This document shows, piece after piece, positions 25,244 to 39,723 of a stretch of DNA of 64,000 nt. The notes below the pieces were generated by a model that was not told where the DNA came from, searched no databases, and saw nothing but the letters and a program-made list of their open reading frames with translations. The position numbers were made by a program, and so were the translations under genes. The first letter of the stretch is position 1. Every line of letters starts with the position of its first letter. Origin of the DNA: Takifugu bimaculatus (lineage: Eukaryota > Chordata > Actinopteri > Tetraodontiformes > Tetraodontidae); the NCBI GenBank assembly GCA_004026145.2, contig CP034995.1:45001-109000 (forward strand), given 5' to 3'.

Positions 25244-28200
25244 ATTAATTCAGACAAACCATTTGATGCCTGACTGATTCCAGCCTCTCTGATTCTCCTC
25301 CTAATGATTCAAACTCTCCCATCTTGCTCCCACTTCACTCAGCTCTTCATCCGTCAGTAGAAGTTACTATGTTCCAACTGTTCCATCATTAGTTTGATGA
25401 CTTTGTTTTCCAGTCTGTGTTAAATCTTTCCCAGTGCTTCTCCAGAAATATGATCCTCTGGTTGGATGGTGTCAGGTTTTAGTTGGTCATTGCCTTGGGG
25501 CAACACTGGCAGTGTCCATTGCTACCAGGTCTAGTGCTGAGTTAAGGGTTATGTCTCATTAGCAAACATTAACAGTTCAACAGGACAGTAATAACAGCAT
25601 CATAAATCACACTCTTCCATCATATTAAATGCTCATTGGTGCCATCAAACCCATCACTTTATTGAACAGTCTCGTCCTTCTGTTGGCTGATGGGGGGTTG
25701 TTTGTGAAAGATTAAGTTCTAAATTGTTTTCATCTTGGGTTTCTCTTTATGCTGCAAAACTCTGCTTTCATAATGTTTCATACTGTTACGTACCTTCTGT
25801 GTTGGTTATAATCTGATTCAATTGGCTTTTTTCCCCTATTGTGACTGTCAGACACAACGATCGACTTTCTCTTTCATTCACAGTCCCACATTTTCCTCTC
25901 TATTGCTCTTCAGCAGGAAAACAGCCTCAAAACTGCATGTGACTTGAAAAAAAAATGAATTAGTTCTTAGGATTGTTAAGATTTGTTATATGTTTTATAT
26001 TGTTATCACAGCACAACTTTTTTTAAAATTCACCCTGACTTATAAGTTGCATTGAGATCAGAGATGGCTTAAAAGGTCTCTTTCAGCCGCCTTATCTTGG
26101 CGGCTAACAGATGATATATGATCCAGACCTGGTGTCAGTACACACATGCTCACCCACTGGATAAATCACCACCTTGTCTCTGTAACTAATGGCTGAGGTC
26201 AGAGGTCAATGACCAACACCTGGCTTCACTCGATACCACAGATGACGTCCTCATGTGTGTATCAAGTCTGGGTGCATTTCGGTGTGTTTTACTGCTGTCT
26301 CTGGCCATCAGTTCACGTGTAAGGGTAACGTAATCTGCAGGCCATGTGCAGTCACATGATGCACAGATCTGTGTCACACCCTCCCACAGACACACAGATG
26401 AGGTCATCTATATGGGGTTAAAGGACTCCTCTGAAGGCCTAGCTGTGGAGTTGACCTTCAGGTCTCTGGGGGCGCTCCTATCCATCTTCGTTACACGCTC
26501 CTGACACTCGGATGGTCTTATTACCATTTACAGCGTTCTGTGTTGCAGAGGTTAGAGAGGTGGAGGTTTCACACTGTTGCTGGATATCTGTCTTTTCAGA
26601 CAAAGGAGCATGTTTGTGGAGTCAGAAAATGAAAGAGTGAATTTCATGGAAAGTTTGGTTTGTCATCTTATCGAGTTCTATATTATCAGGTTTATAAAGC
26701 ACACTGACAAAAACAATCGGTGTGTTTACATCAAAAATAACTTTGAACATTTTTAGATGCGGCGTGTAGCTTGATTAGGTTATTATTGTTGTAATCCCAG
26801 TGTACACAGATTGGGAGGAATTGATGTATTGATTAGGACCTGACTGTGCTTTAGTAGGAGGCACACTACCCCTCTTCAGCTGTTTGTATCGGGCCATTTT
26901 TCTACTTCAGTGCATTGGAGATGCTGTTTCCCTAATTCCGGATCATTTTCAAAAATGCTGATATCGATCATGGCCATTGTAATCGTACCAGTCCTCCGAG
27001 GGGCATGTTAGGTGCAAGTAATTCACCATTTATTCATGAGAAGGACAACTGCGGGAGGTAATGACAGCCTCTGCGTTTTATTGGAAAACATGTTGGTTGG
27101 AGCTAAAGCTTGACTCTGGAGATCACAAACAAATGAAGCAGGAGAATTCTTCAGACTATCATCGGTTTAGTGTATGCACACGGGCTGGGTTTGCACTTCC
27201 TGTTTCGGCTTATACACAAAGAAGCCGACCCAAAACACAGCCGATATTAAAACCTACTGACTGTGAGGATGTGAAAAGGAACATTATCTCTGTTCTAATT
27301 ATAAACCAGGGGACAATAAAGGGATTTGCCTCCATTCATCTTCTTGTTTTCCTCTGTCTTTATTTGCATTCTAAAGCATCCTGCTGTATTAAATATGGAC
27401 ACAATGATGTAAACAACTCACAATATGCATATGTTAATGTACATATGTTTTGTACGTTGCTGGCTTGGATGTACTATGTCACGCAGTCTTATGTGCTGCA
27501 GGCAGCAGGGGAGCGAGCTCTTGACATTTGCCGTATCACGCAGCCTTCAACCTTCTTTCATGTCAATTAAGGCAATTAAGAGATTAAGTATGTGAATGGA
27601 GATTAGCAGGAATTACCATATCATGGTGAAGTACTGGTTTATTTCCCCAAATTCTCTCATTCACTCTTATTTCTGGATGAATCTGAAAATCCTTCAGTCA
27701 TTAAACTGAACTGAACACGCACACACGTAAAATATTTTTATTAGTTGTATTAGGAGAGCTTTAGACGCTTCAGGAGCAGCTCTTAATATAAATAAATGAA
27801 TAGAGTTTTTTTGTCTGTATGATAAATAAATAGCTGCAGCTGGGTGTCATCCAGGTAGCTTTGCTCTTGCGCGTTTGCTTTTCCAAGCCTGTGCCACAGT
27901 GTCCTCCCACACTGTCTTCACTTCTTCTCTGTCAACATATGTCCTAATGTACCCTTCAGCCTAGCTGTTCTTAGTGGTGGTGCTCAGGATCATCATAGCC
28001 TAAGTTATGCCAGTGATGCCCTTTTACAGCATCACCCTTGATACATCAGCACAGTAAGAAAAAACCCACACTAATAAAATATAAAGTGCACAATGGCAGC
28101 CGCCTGGCTAATATAAACATCCTGGTTTTCTATATGGTTGCATCGGACAGTGTTCTCCAGTTGATTTGGATATATTGTCACACTTATATTTCAGTTTACA

Positions 28201-31200
28201 CCGATGCTCTCGTTAGTAACACTGTTTCATCTAAGATTAATAGGATGATTGACAAACAAAGGTGTTGATTGTCCTGCCTGTGAGTTTTAAAGGAGCTAAA
28301 GTCACTCCAAGAGCTTTATCATAATGTCAACAGGCCTGTTACACCCTCAAGCAACAGAAATAATCAATCAAATTGGCATCAGACCACTGGCAAACAACAT
28401 ATAGCCATCAACATAACAATATCAAAAGCTAACGTTGTAAAGTATTGTGACATATTTTTCTATTCTATTTTGGCACAAACATAAAATGCAATCATCATTG
28501 TATTAAATTCCCGAGGTGCCGGGAAACAATCTTGAGAAAGATTAATGTAAATGGAAACCTTTGTATCACATTAATGTTGAAATATCATTTTAAAAAAATC
28601 TTGAAAAAAGCCTTTAATTTATGCTCTTTGTGGTTCATTGAAGTTGAACAAATGATCTTTTTGCATTAAAAATCACTAATATTTGTTAGAAAGGAAATCA
28701 TTTTATTGAACTGACTGACCTGATTCACATCATCCATTGATTCTTTTTTCACATTTCATCTCTCTTCCTCCCAGCATGCATTTATTATTATTTTTGTTTC
28801 TCGTTTTCCTGGTAAAGTGAGAGCTAAAGTGCTTCTGTCACACTGAAATAGAATGCCTAAGAAATGGAGTTCACGTCTGTCACAAAGGAAGCAAACATGG
28901 TTTTGAAAAAAGATATGGAAGCTGCAGAAGGTATGAAGCAGTTGGAGCAGAATAGCTCTTTTAGCAAGTGGGTCTCTCTTTAACCTTAATGATTCAATGG
29001 CTGCCCCTCTGAATGCTTGGAAACCAAGAAAGAAGAAGAGGAGAGTGCTCATTTTAGCACCTTCTGCTATTTTCTTCATCTCTTAGTAATAACCCCAATG
29101 TTTCATAGTGTAGGCAGTGGAAGCACACACCAGTTGTGTTGCATATAAACTCTGATGTCAGACTCTCAACCCTCCGTAGTGCCTTTCGCTGCAAAAGCAG
29201 AAAAGGCATGCCGTGGTTCCACCCCCCACTTATTCACCACTTTAGGCCCTCTCTTAGTTTAGGGCTAAAGTGAGCTGAATTACTTTGGAAAATGAAATGT
29301 GTGCCGTACGGTAGATTGTGGTTTCTCTCTGTCTCTGGTTTTGACACTTTTTAAAGGTAACTGGAATTAGTTTGGTGCTACAAGACAGCAGAATCTACAC
29401 TCTTACAAGTTTTATCATAATTAAAGGAGCTCTTTATTGGCCATTACAAATTTCTCTGTTCAAAATGTTCACTCAGACATAAGTGGAGCCTTAAAATAAA
29501 CCAGTGGATAACTTTTCTCCCCACTGCGATATAAAAGAAAAATATTGTGTTTCATTGCTGTCGCTGGTTGGCTGACAGGCGACAGTAAAAATTGTTTTAT
29601 CGAGCTTCTGCTGCTTATCACCTGAGAAATGGAGTGAGTTGCCTGTGTCATCCATCACCACCCTTTGACCGCGTTTATATTAGCATGCAGATGAATCCTT
29701 TCACTAATGTGCAGGCCATATCTCATCTTCTTTCTCTCAAAAGAGTGCCCCATACGGGCCCCTAAATATATATGGAAACCTATGCACATACACACATGAG
29801 TTCATATTTTGCCTGCATGGACATTTCATTTTCTGGCCTGGAATCCATCAATAATAACGATGTTCCTAGTGAGTGTGATGTTGATAATATGTGCACTTAT
29901 ATGTGTGTGCATGCGTGTGTGCGTGCTCATGTGCGTGATAGCTAAAGACTTAAAAATCTTCATTAAACCTTTGTCCCAGTCTTCCTTTTCTACTTATTTA
30001 TCTCTGTGTTTGGCTCATACATGCACACTTCACAGACTCTGAAATATCACTGTATTTGCGTGGTTGATGTACGTGTCCGATCCTCTACTCATCCCACCCT
30101 ACCTCCCGAGCTGTCCACTAGCAGGAGGGCCCCCTCCCTCTTATAAGCCTGGCCCTGCTGGAGGTTTTGTCCTGGTAAAAGGAAGAGGAAAAGACAGGAA
30201 AATATGGCTCCATGACTTGTTTGTCTGAGTGAAACATTGAGAAGTATCATCAAATTGAGGATTTTCTTTTTAAATTCAGGGTAACATTTCCAAGCAGCCC
30301 CCTCACATTACGACATACAGCATGTCATCTGTAGAATGGTTCCACTCTGAATGTTGGCTCATTTTGCTTTATCTTTCTATTCTCCCAACCATGCTTGCCA
30401 CTGCGTCCTTTTCATCTATCCTGCACGTCTTCCACTCTTGTCATTGTTTTATTTTTTCTTGCTTGCCCTTCCTTGATGGATTAGCAAAGACAGGAACAGT
30501 GGAGCAGAGAGTTGGGGGACAGATTACCTGCAGAGTTTCTCCCTGCAGCCCTGGATGTGTTAATTGTTAATAGCTCCAAGTCAGCATAAACCGCTGAGAT
30601 AAGCCCTGTATTATAACCATGGTCTGCCATTCAAGTGACTTCATACAGGCTGACCGAAGGGTGTGTGTAATTTCATGTTGCACCTGTATATGAGTAGTAT
30701 GTAAAGCTGCAGGGTGGGGCATAGATGGCTTTAGTAATGAAAACACACATTCTTTGTCTCTTTAAAATATGATTTAAATATATATATATGTGTGTGTGTG
30801 AGTGTTGTTCACTACTGTCGCATGCTTTCACGGAAGAAATTGATGTGCCTGATGAGCTCATACTTTTCGTGACTTCCAGGAAAATTGTTTGGTTTGGAGG
30901 GTTTGATGTGCTGTGCGCAGTAGAGGAAATGGCAAAATTAAGCATTAGGAGACGCTGCGTACAATGACCGCATTAGCCCTGTTTGCCTGACCTAGCAGAT
31001 TGAAGCTACATGAGACTCTGAAGGGAAATATGGGAGAATGTGTGCAACTGCTGGAAAGCTGGTCTTTTACTGTAATCAGGAGGAGAACATGAGGAAGCTC
31101 TTGCATACAAGAAGTTCTGGCACAGAAGGAAATGAACGAAGCCAAACCACATGGAGGAGCTAGGAGCATCGTAGTTCAAATTACATGTTCTCTTTTTGTG

Positions 31201-31670
31201 ATGGTATGGTGTTTATGTGTTTTTACTTTATGCCTTGTTAGACATGGTGTGATTCAAAATGGGGAGGAAAATGAGTGTGGTCTGGAGATGTGTGTTTTCA
31301 TGTGTAATATTCTGGAGCTTGCTTCCTGTAATAATATGCCAATTTAAAGCCCTGTTTACTGTTGTTGGGGAGGCATAGGGAATAACAGCACATTTCTTCC
31401 ATCTTTGCATCATAATCCTCCCCATATCTGCAGAAAATATGTGCCAGTGTTTGTTTTCCCAGATGCCACTGCACTGGTTTCTTTGAGGCACCGACATAAG
31501 ATTTCACCCAGGCCTTCTACTGTGTTTTTTTGTTTGTCCTGTTTGAATAATTATTTTTTTTAATGATTTTTCTGTCCAAGAGCTGTAAGGCTCATTTTCT
31601 TTCTTTTCTTCCTTTCTCTATTATATGCTGACATTTGCACTGAGCTGTTCTCAGGGATGAAAATCACATA

Positions 31671-32621
31671 CCGTAATTTCCGGACTACAGAGCGCACCTG
31701 ATTAAGCCGCATAATCTAATTTTAGAAAGAAAATCAATTTTGTACTTATACAAGCCGCACCGGATTTTAAGCCGCAGGTATCCCACGTAGTAATATGAAA
31801 AATTAGATCGACAACATTCGATGTTTTTATTACCGTAAGAGACGAGTCATTGACGAGTGACAAACAGACAGGTAAGAAACAACAGACACTCTTTTCACTT
31901 GTATGTTTATACAGAGACCTTAAATCCAATTTTTATCATGTCAGGATTTTTTAACTTGTCTTTTAATTGAATCCGCTTAGCAACATAAACAAATATATTC
32001 CACCAGTAAATGCTTTTTTTTCTAACGGTGTCTGTAATGCAGCTGCCTTGAAATATACGTTTGTATCAGCTACACACAAATTACGTTGTTTATGCTTTTT
32101 TACTCAAACAATGAACAATCTAAAACTCCCCGATGGCCCACCTCTAAAATCTTCTATTTTCATGGCAGTGGCGATTGCTTTTGCCTTCCGTCTGGTTTGT
32201 ACAGCGGAAACACCACGGCCGCCTGCTCTCTGTGTTGACCCAGTCTTCCAGAACGTTTTCAAGCTCGGGCCACATTCGATGTTTACGTCTAAAAGCTTTT
32301 GTCGTCTTTTTGCTTTGGATCAGGTCTTCAGGCGGGCGTCTCCACCTTCTCGCCATTGATAACCGTAATGCCAAGATTACGCGCGGCAGCTCGATTTCCT
32401 TCTTCAACCGCCAGAGTGATCGCTTTTAACTTAAAAGCCGCATCATATGCTTTTCTTCTAGTATTTTCCACGTTGAAGCTAAAGGGTTAGTAAAAATGAC
32501 TGATTCACAATAGTTGTGATAGTGCACCATGAAAAAAAACATAAATAAGCCGCACTGTAGAATAAGCCGTGGTGTTCAAAGTGTAGGAAAAAAGTAGCGG
32601 CTTATAGTCCGGAAATTACGG
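31671..32621 (-). mobile_element. Pogo/Tigger-like DNA transposon, degenerate (951 bp)
   Basis: The ends are inverted repeats: CCGTAATTTCCGGACTA at 31671-31687 matches the reverse complement of the last 17 bases perfectly. A TA dinucleotide flanks each end (31669-31670 and 32622-32623), the target duplication of the Tc1/mariner/pogo superfamily. Subterminal TAAGCCGCA-type repeats occur inside both ends (for example 31703-31711, 31761-31769, 32548-32556). The minus strand carries the N-terminal part of a transposase. At under 1 kb the copy is far shorter than an autonomous pogo element, lacks the catalytic DDE part, and is frameshifted, so it is immobile unless moved by another copy. Confidence 0.88.
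32144..32455 (-). pseudogene. Pogo-like transposase N-terminal fragment, frameshifted
   Basis: Read on the minus strand, one frame gives AYDAAFKLKAITLAVEEGNR followed by AAARNLGI, a helix-turn-helix start typical of pogo/Tigger transposases. Just after this (near 32350-32370) the frame is lost to a stop. A second frame then continues with MARRWRRPPEDLIQSKK and HRMWPELENVLEDWVNT, the start of the second (CENP-B/Tc5-type) DNA-binding helix-turn-helix. After ENVLEDWVNT the similarity decays within about 30 residues. The split across two frames and missing catalytic domain mark it as a dead remnant. It lies antisense to the sidekick gene, inside intron 1. Confidence 0.8.
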
Positions 32622-35600
32622 TAATCGTTAAAATGTCAATTATCGGTGAAAGGTTGTATTTTTAAGTACTTCCCAGCACTGAGTATTGCAACTTCGGAAC
32701 AGATAAAACTTGTTCAGTTTAGCTCTTAAATCTGAAAATGGTACAAACTACCAGGAGGTAAATAAATTATTGGTTGGCAACACAAATGCTTTCTTACAAC
32801 TTAATGCTAAGATTTACAATTAATACATGGATGCCCTTTTGCACTATAAAATCATAGAAATGCAAACAATGACAGTATGTCACTAAAGAGCGTCGTTCAG
32901 AAACCTCCTGGTCAGTAATCCACTTAAAGTTGGGCACCGTGTGACACAACCATCACTAATGTTCAGTACCTCATTAATTAATTATAAGTCAGTTTGGTAA
33001 ATACGGTTTGCTCAGTTAGAGCTCCTGATATGATTTAATAACAACCACAACACTGGTGACATCGATAGCAAATGACTTTCCTACAGTGTTGTATTAAATG
33101 GTAACATTATATCCTGATGTTGAAAAATATAACTTCTGACACTAGTTTTTTCTTTCAGTGAATGATATTATGTAGTGCATTTTTGATATTAGCAGATAAG
33201 TATTGCTTAGGTTTGAAGTTTAAAATTACAGTTAATAGGACAGTGGGGTTTTGTAGATCTTCAGCTAATGAACTGCATGTTTGTTGAGGTGTCACTGGTC
33301 ATGACCCATAAAATCTGTTGTTTTTTTTTTCATTTCCTGCATTAAAATCTGTCTTAAACATCCAGAAATAAGTGCTTGCAGGTTTGAAAGGTGACTCGGA
33401 AAAGCTTTTAACTCTGGAATTTACATTGAACCAGAAGTCATTAAGGCCAAATGTAGACAGTTTTGATGACGTTTGTGACTATTTTTTCAGAAAAACACTC
33501 ATGGGAAGTCAGAAATTGGAGACTGTAATAGTCAGGATTTCTCCCAAGTTCTTTGTGGAGAGCTTGTTGTACGCTTGGTTTTGTATATCTTTATGCAATG
33601 TTCTCATTTAATGTTGAAAATTAGCATTTTAGTATAAATTTCAGCTCAGGGCCTTGAGGTTGCGTGTTCTTCACACTGTGTTTTCCTTCAAAGATTCCCA
33701 CATAATTCTGATCACAGGTTCTAAATTGCCCTTAGGCCTGAGTGGAAAAAAGTGCTCCAAATATTTCAAACAGTGAAAGATGTGCAAAAAACCACCGAAA
33801 AGGTAGAAGATAAAATTCTGCACTATGCCAACCAAACTAGACACTAAAATCATATGAAACAAAAGCAAAAATAGCATTTATAGGTAGGTATCACGAAAGC
33901 TGTGACTTATCTTCACATTTGCAAATAAATGACTTTTTACTTTTTTTAACTTTAAATGGCACATTTTAATTAGCTTTCTGCTAAGTTTAGCAGTTCGAAG
34001 TTAACATGTATCATTTAAGTGGAACTATCAGCTAAAATATGGTTCCACACATTGGTTAATGGATGTAATGAAGATGGTTGTGACATCCCATCACACTGAG
34101 CCACAGACATACCATCCATTTATCCCCCACGCCCCCCCCATCCATCCCCGTGCTGGCTTCACTGTCTTCATTAACTGCTTCACAGGCCATGACCTTCTCC
34201 TCTTCCACCATTATCCCACACCTCTCACCCTCAGTAACCAGTGCCATTTAACCTTTGGTCTGCTTTTTCCCATTTCCTCTCCCATTCTTCATTGTCTCCA
34301 TACCAACATCAGCATCTTTCCCTTACCTTTGCAGTTTTTTTGCTCCAAAGAAATTCATTTCACTTGCTCCCTCCCATACCTGGTTTCTCCAACCGTGCCC
34401 CCACTCAGTTTGACTCTTAGTTGTTCTCCATTAGTCTCATCAGAGTCTTTATGTAATTGAATTTTTTTTTGTAATTAATTAATTTATCTCCATGAGGCAA
34501 TTATCCGCTCAGAGCCCCTAAGAGTGGTCAAAGGGTGGTTGCTTCCATTTCCCTACACATCGGATTATTACCTAAAGTGCAGATTATACTTAATCTCAAC
34601 GCTGAGGCATCATACAGCATTTGCATGTGACTCTGGGCATCTTGTTTACAGGTGTGTCACCCCTCCACATTTGGGTGATTTTTCCATGGTCATCTGATGC
34701 TGTAGAAAATCAAACCAAAAAGCAAATGATCCACATCGGTCTGTTGTGGTCCCTGTGTTAACACCCAGCCTCTTGGTTCTCAAATCAATCTGCCCACTGA
34801 CAGAAGAAAAGATGTTAAACAATGAAACCCTCATGGCTGCTGTAGCTTACAGTATGGTCAAGTCAAATGTTTGTGATTATGTGTGTTATGGAGAAGCATA
34901 ACACTTATTATCAGCTCTTAAAGACTGGGTCCACAAAGGTTTATTTGATACATTACATCCCCAGTAGGACTGGATGTAAGTGCACCATCACAGAGGAGCA
35001 CGAGCACACAGCTGCACGCCATGAAAAGATGTACAATGAAGAAGTGCAGAGCTGTATGTCAATTATAGTGATTGTGTGTCTTTGTGTGACAACTCTAAAG
35101 ACAGTATTTAAGCCTGTCTGACAACTGAGGGGGGAGCTCTGTTCTGGAGACCTCTTGACAACCTTCCCGTCTCGAGCAGCTCTGACATGACAATAGCAAT
35201 TGGATTTTTTTGCTCTCCGTGTGTCACGTTGTTGTGCTCACAGTGCAGGAGGAGAGGAGGAGACGCAAAGGGACGAGACGGCTCATGATTGAAAGACTGA
35301 TGGTGAAGGCAGGAGGTTTCACACAGTTACCAGGAATTACACAGGAAAAAAATGAAGAATATGTGTTGCTCAGGTGTGATTTGTGACATATAACAGCAGT
35401 AAGGACCACATATCATCATCAAGGCAAAAACAAAGCATGAAAGGTTCGGCAGCGTTTGCAGGAGGGCCAGGACGGTTAAAGTGTTTCTTGACTAAAAGTA
35501 AGACACGACAAAAATCCACAGCATGTGCCAGGAAGGGCCGTGAAGGTCCATGTTCTGAGAAACATGTGCAGCCAGCAGTCCCCCCGCAGCTCTGTGGTGC

Positions 35601-38600
35601 AGCACTGACTCACAAGAGTGCTCTTGAGCCAAATAGACACGTTAAATGAGAGGTCAGAGTATGCAAGGCTGGATCACAGCATTTCATTCCAGACATTTGA
35701 TTCCTCCTCTTGTTTTCTTGCTTGACAGAGCAGCCAGACAGGATGATGGGGCCTCCAAGAGAGGTGATGTAGACATTGCACAGCCAAGACTGGCTCAGGC
35801 TGGCATGTGGATGCTAATAATACACCTCCATGCAGGAGGAGCATTTATACTACTGACGTCTGGAAGAATAAAACCCACCAGAAAGTGTTTCTGCTCGCAG
35901 GAAGATATTTTTTGTGTTGCGTTGGTCTCCTCACACTGACCTGGCTGCTCGGTCCACTTCATGTCTGCCACGCAAATAAAAGCTAGTACGAGTGAATAAA
36001 ACAGAGTTTTTTTAATCTCCACAGTTGTGTCGCCTTGTAATTTGTAGAAAAATTGTGATATTTTAAACAGATTTTGGTTATTGTCACACAACTTTGGCAA
36101 ATAACTGAGACAGATCATCATCATCATTCTTTTTAATAACTCTGTGAATGAGCCATAGAAGGATTATTCTCAGTTTTAATGAAAATGAGATAAATGGCCC
36201 CAAACCACATTGTCCAAGGTTTTATTTTTTCTTTCGAAAATGGGATTTTTCTTGGCAGACATTGTTGGCAATCTGCCAGCGATAATTTGAAGAAATTAAA
36301 TCTCCAAATCAGGTTTGTTTTCTTTTACACATCATTCCCTCACAGATATTTATTGGTGAACAAGAACGTTCCAACCGCATTGGTGGAGATGACCCAACCT
36401 CTGTTTCCATTCATTTTGCATTTCTGAGCTATTAATTCACACTTTCTCCCAGCATTATTTCTCTTGGAAAATTTTACCGACCCCTCATTGATCATTTTCG
36501 ATTTTAATTGGCTGCCTGTGGAAAAAAAAAGTAATGACAAAAGAATTCTCTTCTCCATTTTCTTCCATCTGCTGTCCCTTTCCACTGGCAAGTGGCGCTA
36601 CCTTAGGACACATTTCTGCCCATAGGGGAGTACAAAAAGCTTTTTTTAAATCTTTAGCTGTGTCAAATGTTGTGCTGTTATACACAACTTGGAAATCTAT
36701 AAAATCCTGGTATGTCGCAGTTATGTAGCATTCTACAGGATTTACCTTGTTTACTTGTCATACCTTGTTTTTGGGTGTGTTTACATTGCAGCCATTAGCT
36801 ACGCTACCCGCTAGGTGATTTGTGCCTGCAGCTCGGTTGTAAAATATGCTGTTTGAATTGTTTCATTTATTAGTTCTGAGTGACTCCATTTGAATGAAAA
36901 GTTCATTGAGCATTCACCAATTTTCCTGTTCACATATAAACACAAATGTACTCCCAACATCTCATAACGGTCCTCTTGTTTGAGACTCTACATTTCACTA
37001 TGATTTGTTTTACTGAAATAATGACAATATATTAATGAGAAACCCTGTGTGAATCTATAACCATGGCAACATCGGTTTCAGTCATTATTTTCATACCAAA
37101 ACTGGACTGATATAGAAACCGCATGACTAGATTCATTCCAGGTGATATAGCTGGATAGTCACATATGGAGAAGGTCTACATGTCACAGATCAAGGAAACT
37201 TTTGTTTCTATAATTGAAGCCTTAAGTGCTGGAAAAGTTTAGTGAAATACAGGCCACCTCAGCATGAAAACTTCCTCTCGCTATAAATGATGAATTGCGC
37301 ATGAAGTACACAATAAGCTTATTAGTTCTCTCAGAATTTGAGCGAGGAGGCGATTTTGCTTTCTTTTATTTATTAATTTATTGCTAATTTAGCTTCACCT
37401 TCAGCTGCTATGGGTGCGGATAATGAAAGGCTTGCATTTTCAGCTTCGCTTTCAAATGGAATATAAGTATTTTTTTAATGGGTATAATATCCTCATATAC
37501 ATTTTTGCAGTGTTAAGCTGCAGGGAGTCACACCCACACTGCCTGTACGACTGCTGCTGTTATGCTGGGGTTAATGGCTACTGCTGTACCTGCTGTGGTT
37601 AAGACAAATCAATAAACCATCACTTTAATATCAGGCGCAGTGACGTAGCGCATCGTACCTTCATATTCATTTCTATTTGTTCATGATTAGATCCTCATCA
37701 TCTTTAACCTTTAGGGTTAGATTAGAAGAATACCACTTTGGTGCTGTGAAGAACCAAAAATCACACTGGTTTAACCCCCCCGGTTGTTGTCCCCAGGTTG
37801 TTGCCGTTATATCAGAGCACATAATGTAATATTTTGTGATGACAGACAAAAATAAAACGGCACAGTGCCTCTTAATCCGACAGTACAGCATATTGATTTT
37901 TTAAATTACTTTGACTTTTGACTTAGCCACAGATCAGCATTTTCTTCCCAATTTCTCATCCAGTTCTATTACCTGAGGCATTTCCTCCGCCGCCGCATCG
38001 AAAGGAGACCAGCATTAAACTGTGATCTGTGTACGAGGCACAGCACGTTTCATGTGCACCATTCTCTCCGTCCAGTCAGCTGCCACCAGTGTTCATTCCA
38101 AATTCAGTCATTTTTCTAAGAATTTCCTTTTGATTTAGTCCAGAATGAACAGTTTTGTGAATTTGCTCAGCAGACATCATGTTCTTGCCAGGAATATTTA
38201 TATTTTTGACATTGGAGCCCAGAGTTTTATAAGACTTGTCACTTTTATGGCAGGAGGTGACTAAACTTGAGAATTTGCTAAAATTGGGGTCAGGAGGTTT
38301 TTAAAATAAATTGGATAGCGTTTCTCTAGTATCATTTAACTAATTAGATCTGTTTTCATAGCGCTTTTATAAGTGATTGCAGTGACATCTTGGACATTTT
38401 GCTTTATTGTTGTCATCAACCCGATGACCCAAATGTTCATTTGCAGTCATTATGTTAATGGCAATTAGTATTGGCTTCTGCCGCCTACTGGCAAGTTGTT
38501 CACAGGTTTGCATCAAAATAGAGCAGTGCTCATTTGAACCAGGCCCACCTCATTGGTCTGAGTGTTTCAGGTTCATTTGTAGTACCGGTACTTGTCGAGA

Positions 38601-39703
38601 GGGTCAGCTCTCCTCCTCTGGTACCTGACATGATCCAGTGTGTGTTGCTTTGTGTGGGTGTGTACATGGAATGGTGTCGGGATGAGCCATTACCCCTGTA
38701 GTGTATTCTGGAATTCTGAAACATTTGTTCGTGACCAAATTACGCTGTAACTGTTTTGCATTAAATGATTGTTGTGTTATTAGTCATTTAAAGACATCTT
38801 TTCAGCTTCTGCTCAATATCTTTGAATTGTGACGCGGTCTCTGAGCTTCGTCACTAATGGCAAGTGTTGACACGCCACTGGAAGACCTGGTCTAATGGTT
38901 GCACACTGGCATAAATCAAGCAACAATCGCACTAATCTTTACTCTCTCCATTCACAAGATCATTTGTTGCTCGCTGTTCCACGTGCCAGGGCTAAATTTG
39001 GTTATGCCTTTGTTGACTGACACCTTTGACGTAGAACATTCTGCAGAACGACTGGAAACAAGCTGAGTTCATCTCATTAAATGCATTTGGAAACCAAATT
39101 AAAAGTTCATGAGGTCATCTCCATTTTTTATGTGCGTTTTGTATTTACTGTTGTCAGGAATACCTTGAAAAATGGGTTATATATCAACTGGGATTCTCCT
39201 TTTTTGATAATAAAACAGCGCATTAATAAAAGCCATAGTATTATATGTCGTGAACTTCTAGCTTCGTCACTCCAGTAACGGAGACAATAACCAGTCAGTG
39301 TTCCCCGTGGGCCTTCAAACACGTATGCTTGGAGCTGATGGATTTATCCTGCTGTGCATAAAGAGCACGTGGGGGCACATGGGTGCCTGGAGTGTTGAAT
39401 TAAAACACTCTGTAAATATGAAACGAACCTTTGTGCCTCATGCTTAAACCTGGTCCTCAGACGAGCACAAGATAAAGCCTTACACAGTTTTAGATATTTT
39501 ATTACTAAATCCTCCTTGATTTAATTCGCAGGTGGGGGTTCTTTGAGTTCCCCACGTGTGCCCCTTTCTGTCATTATTTAGTCTTGTTATTCCCATCATT
39601 CTCCCCTTTCTTTTCGCTCTCTTGCTCTCTCTCTCACTAATCTGCAGGAGAGGACCTGGGTCTGCTCCCTGGCACTGAGTGAATGACGGTTTAATGCCCT
39701 ACC

Positions 39704-39723
39704 TGTGTGTGTGTGTGTGTGTG
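39704..39723. repeat. (TG)n microsatellite
   Basis: Short TG tract of about 20 bp, followed by GTGA and GA repeats to about 39750. Confidence 0.85.

Noticed and set aside
27061..27570. 169-codon open frame on the + strand in intron 1, starting with ATG
   Set aside because: It is long for chance but has no recognisable domain, no promoter or splice context, and a composition like translated AT-rich noncoding DNA. Transcript or conservation data would be needed.
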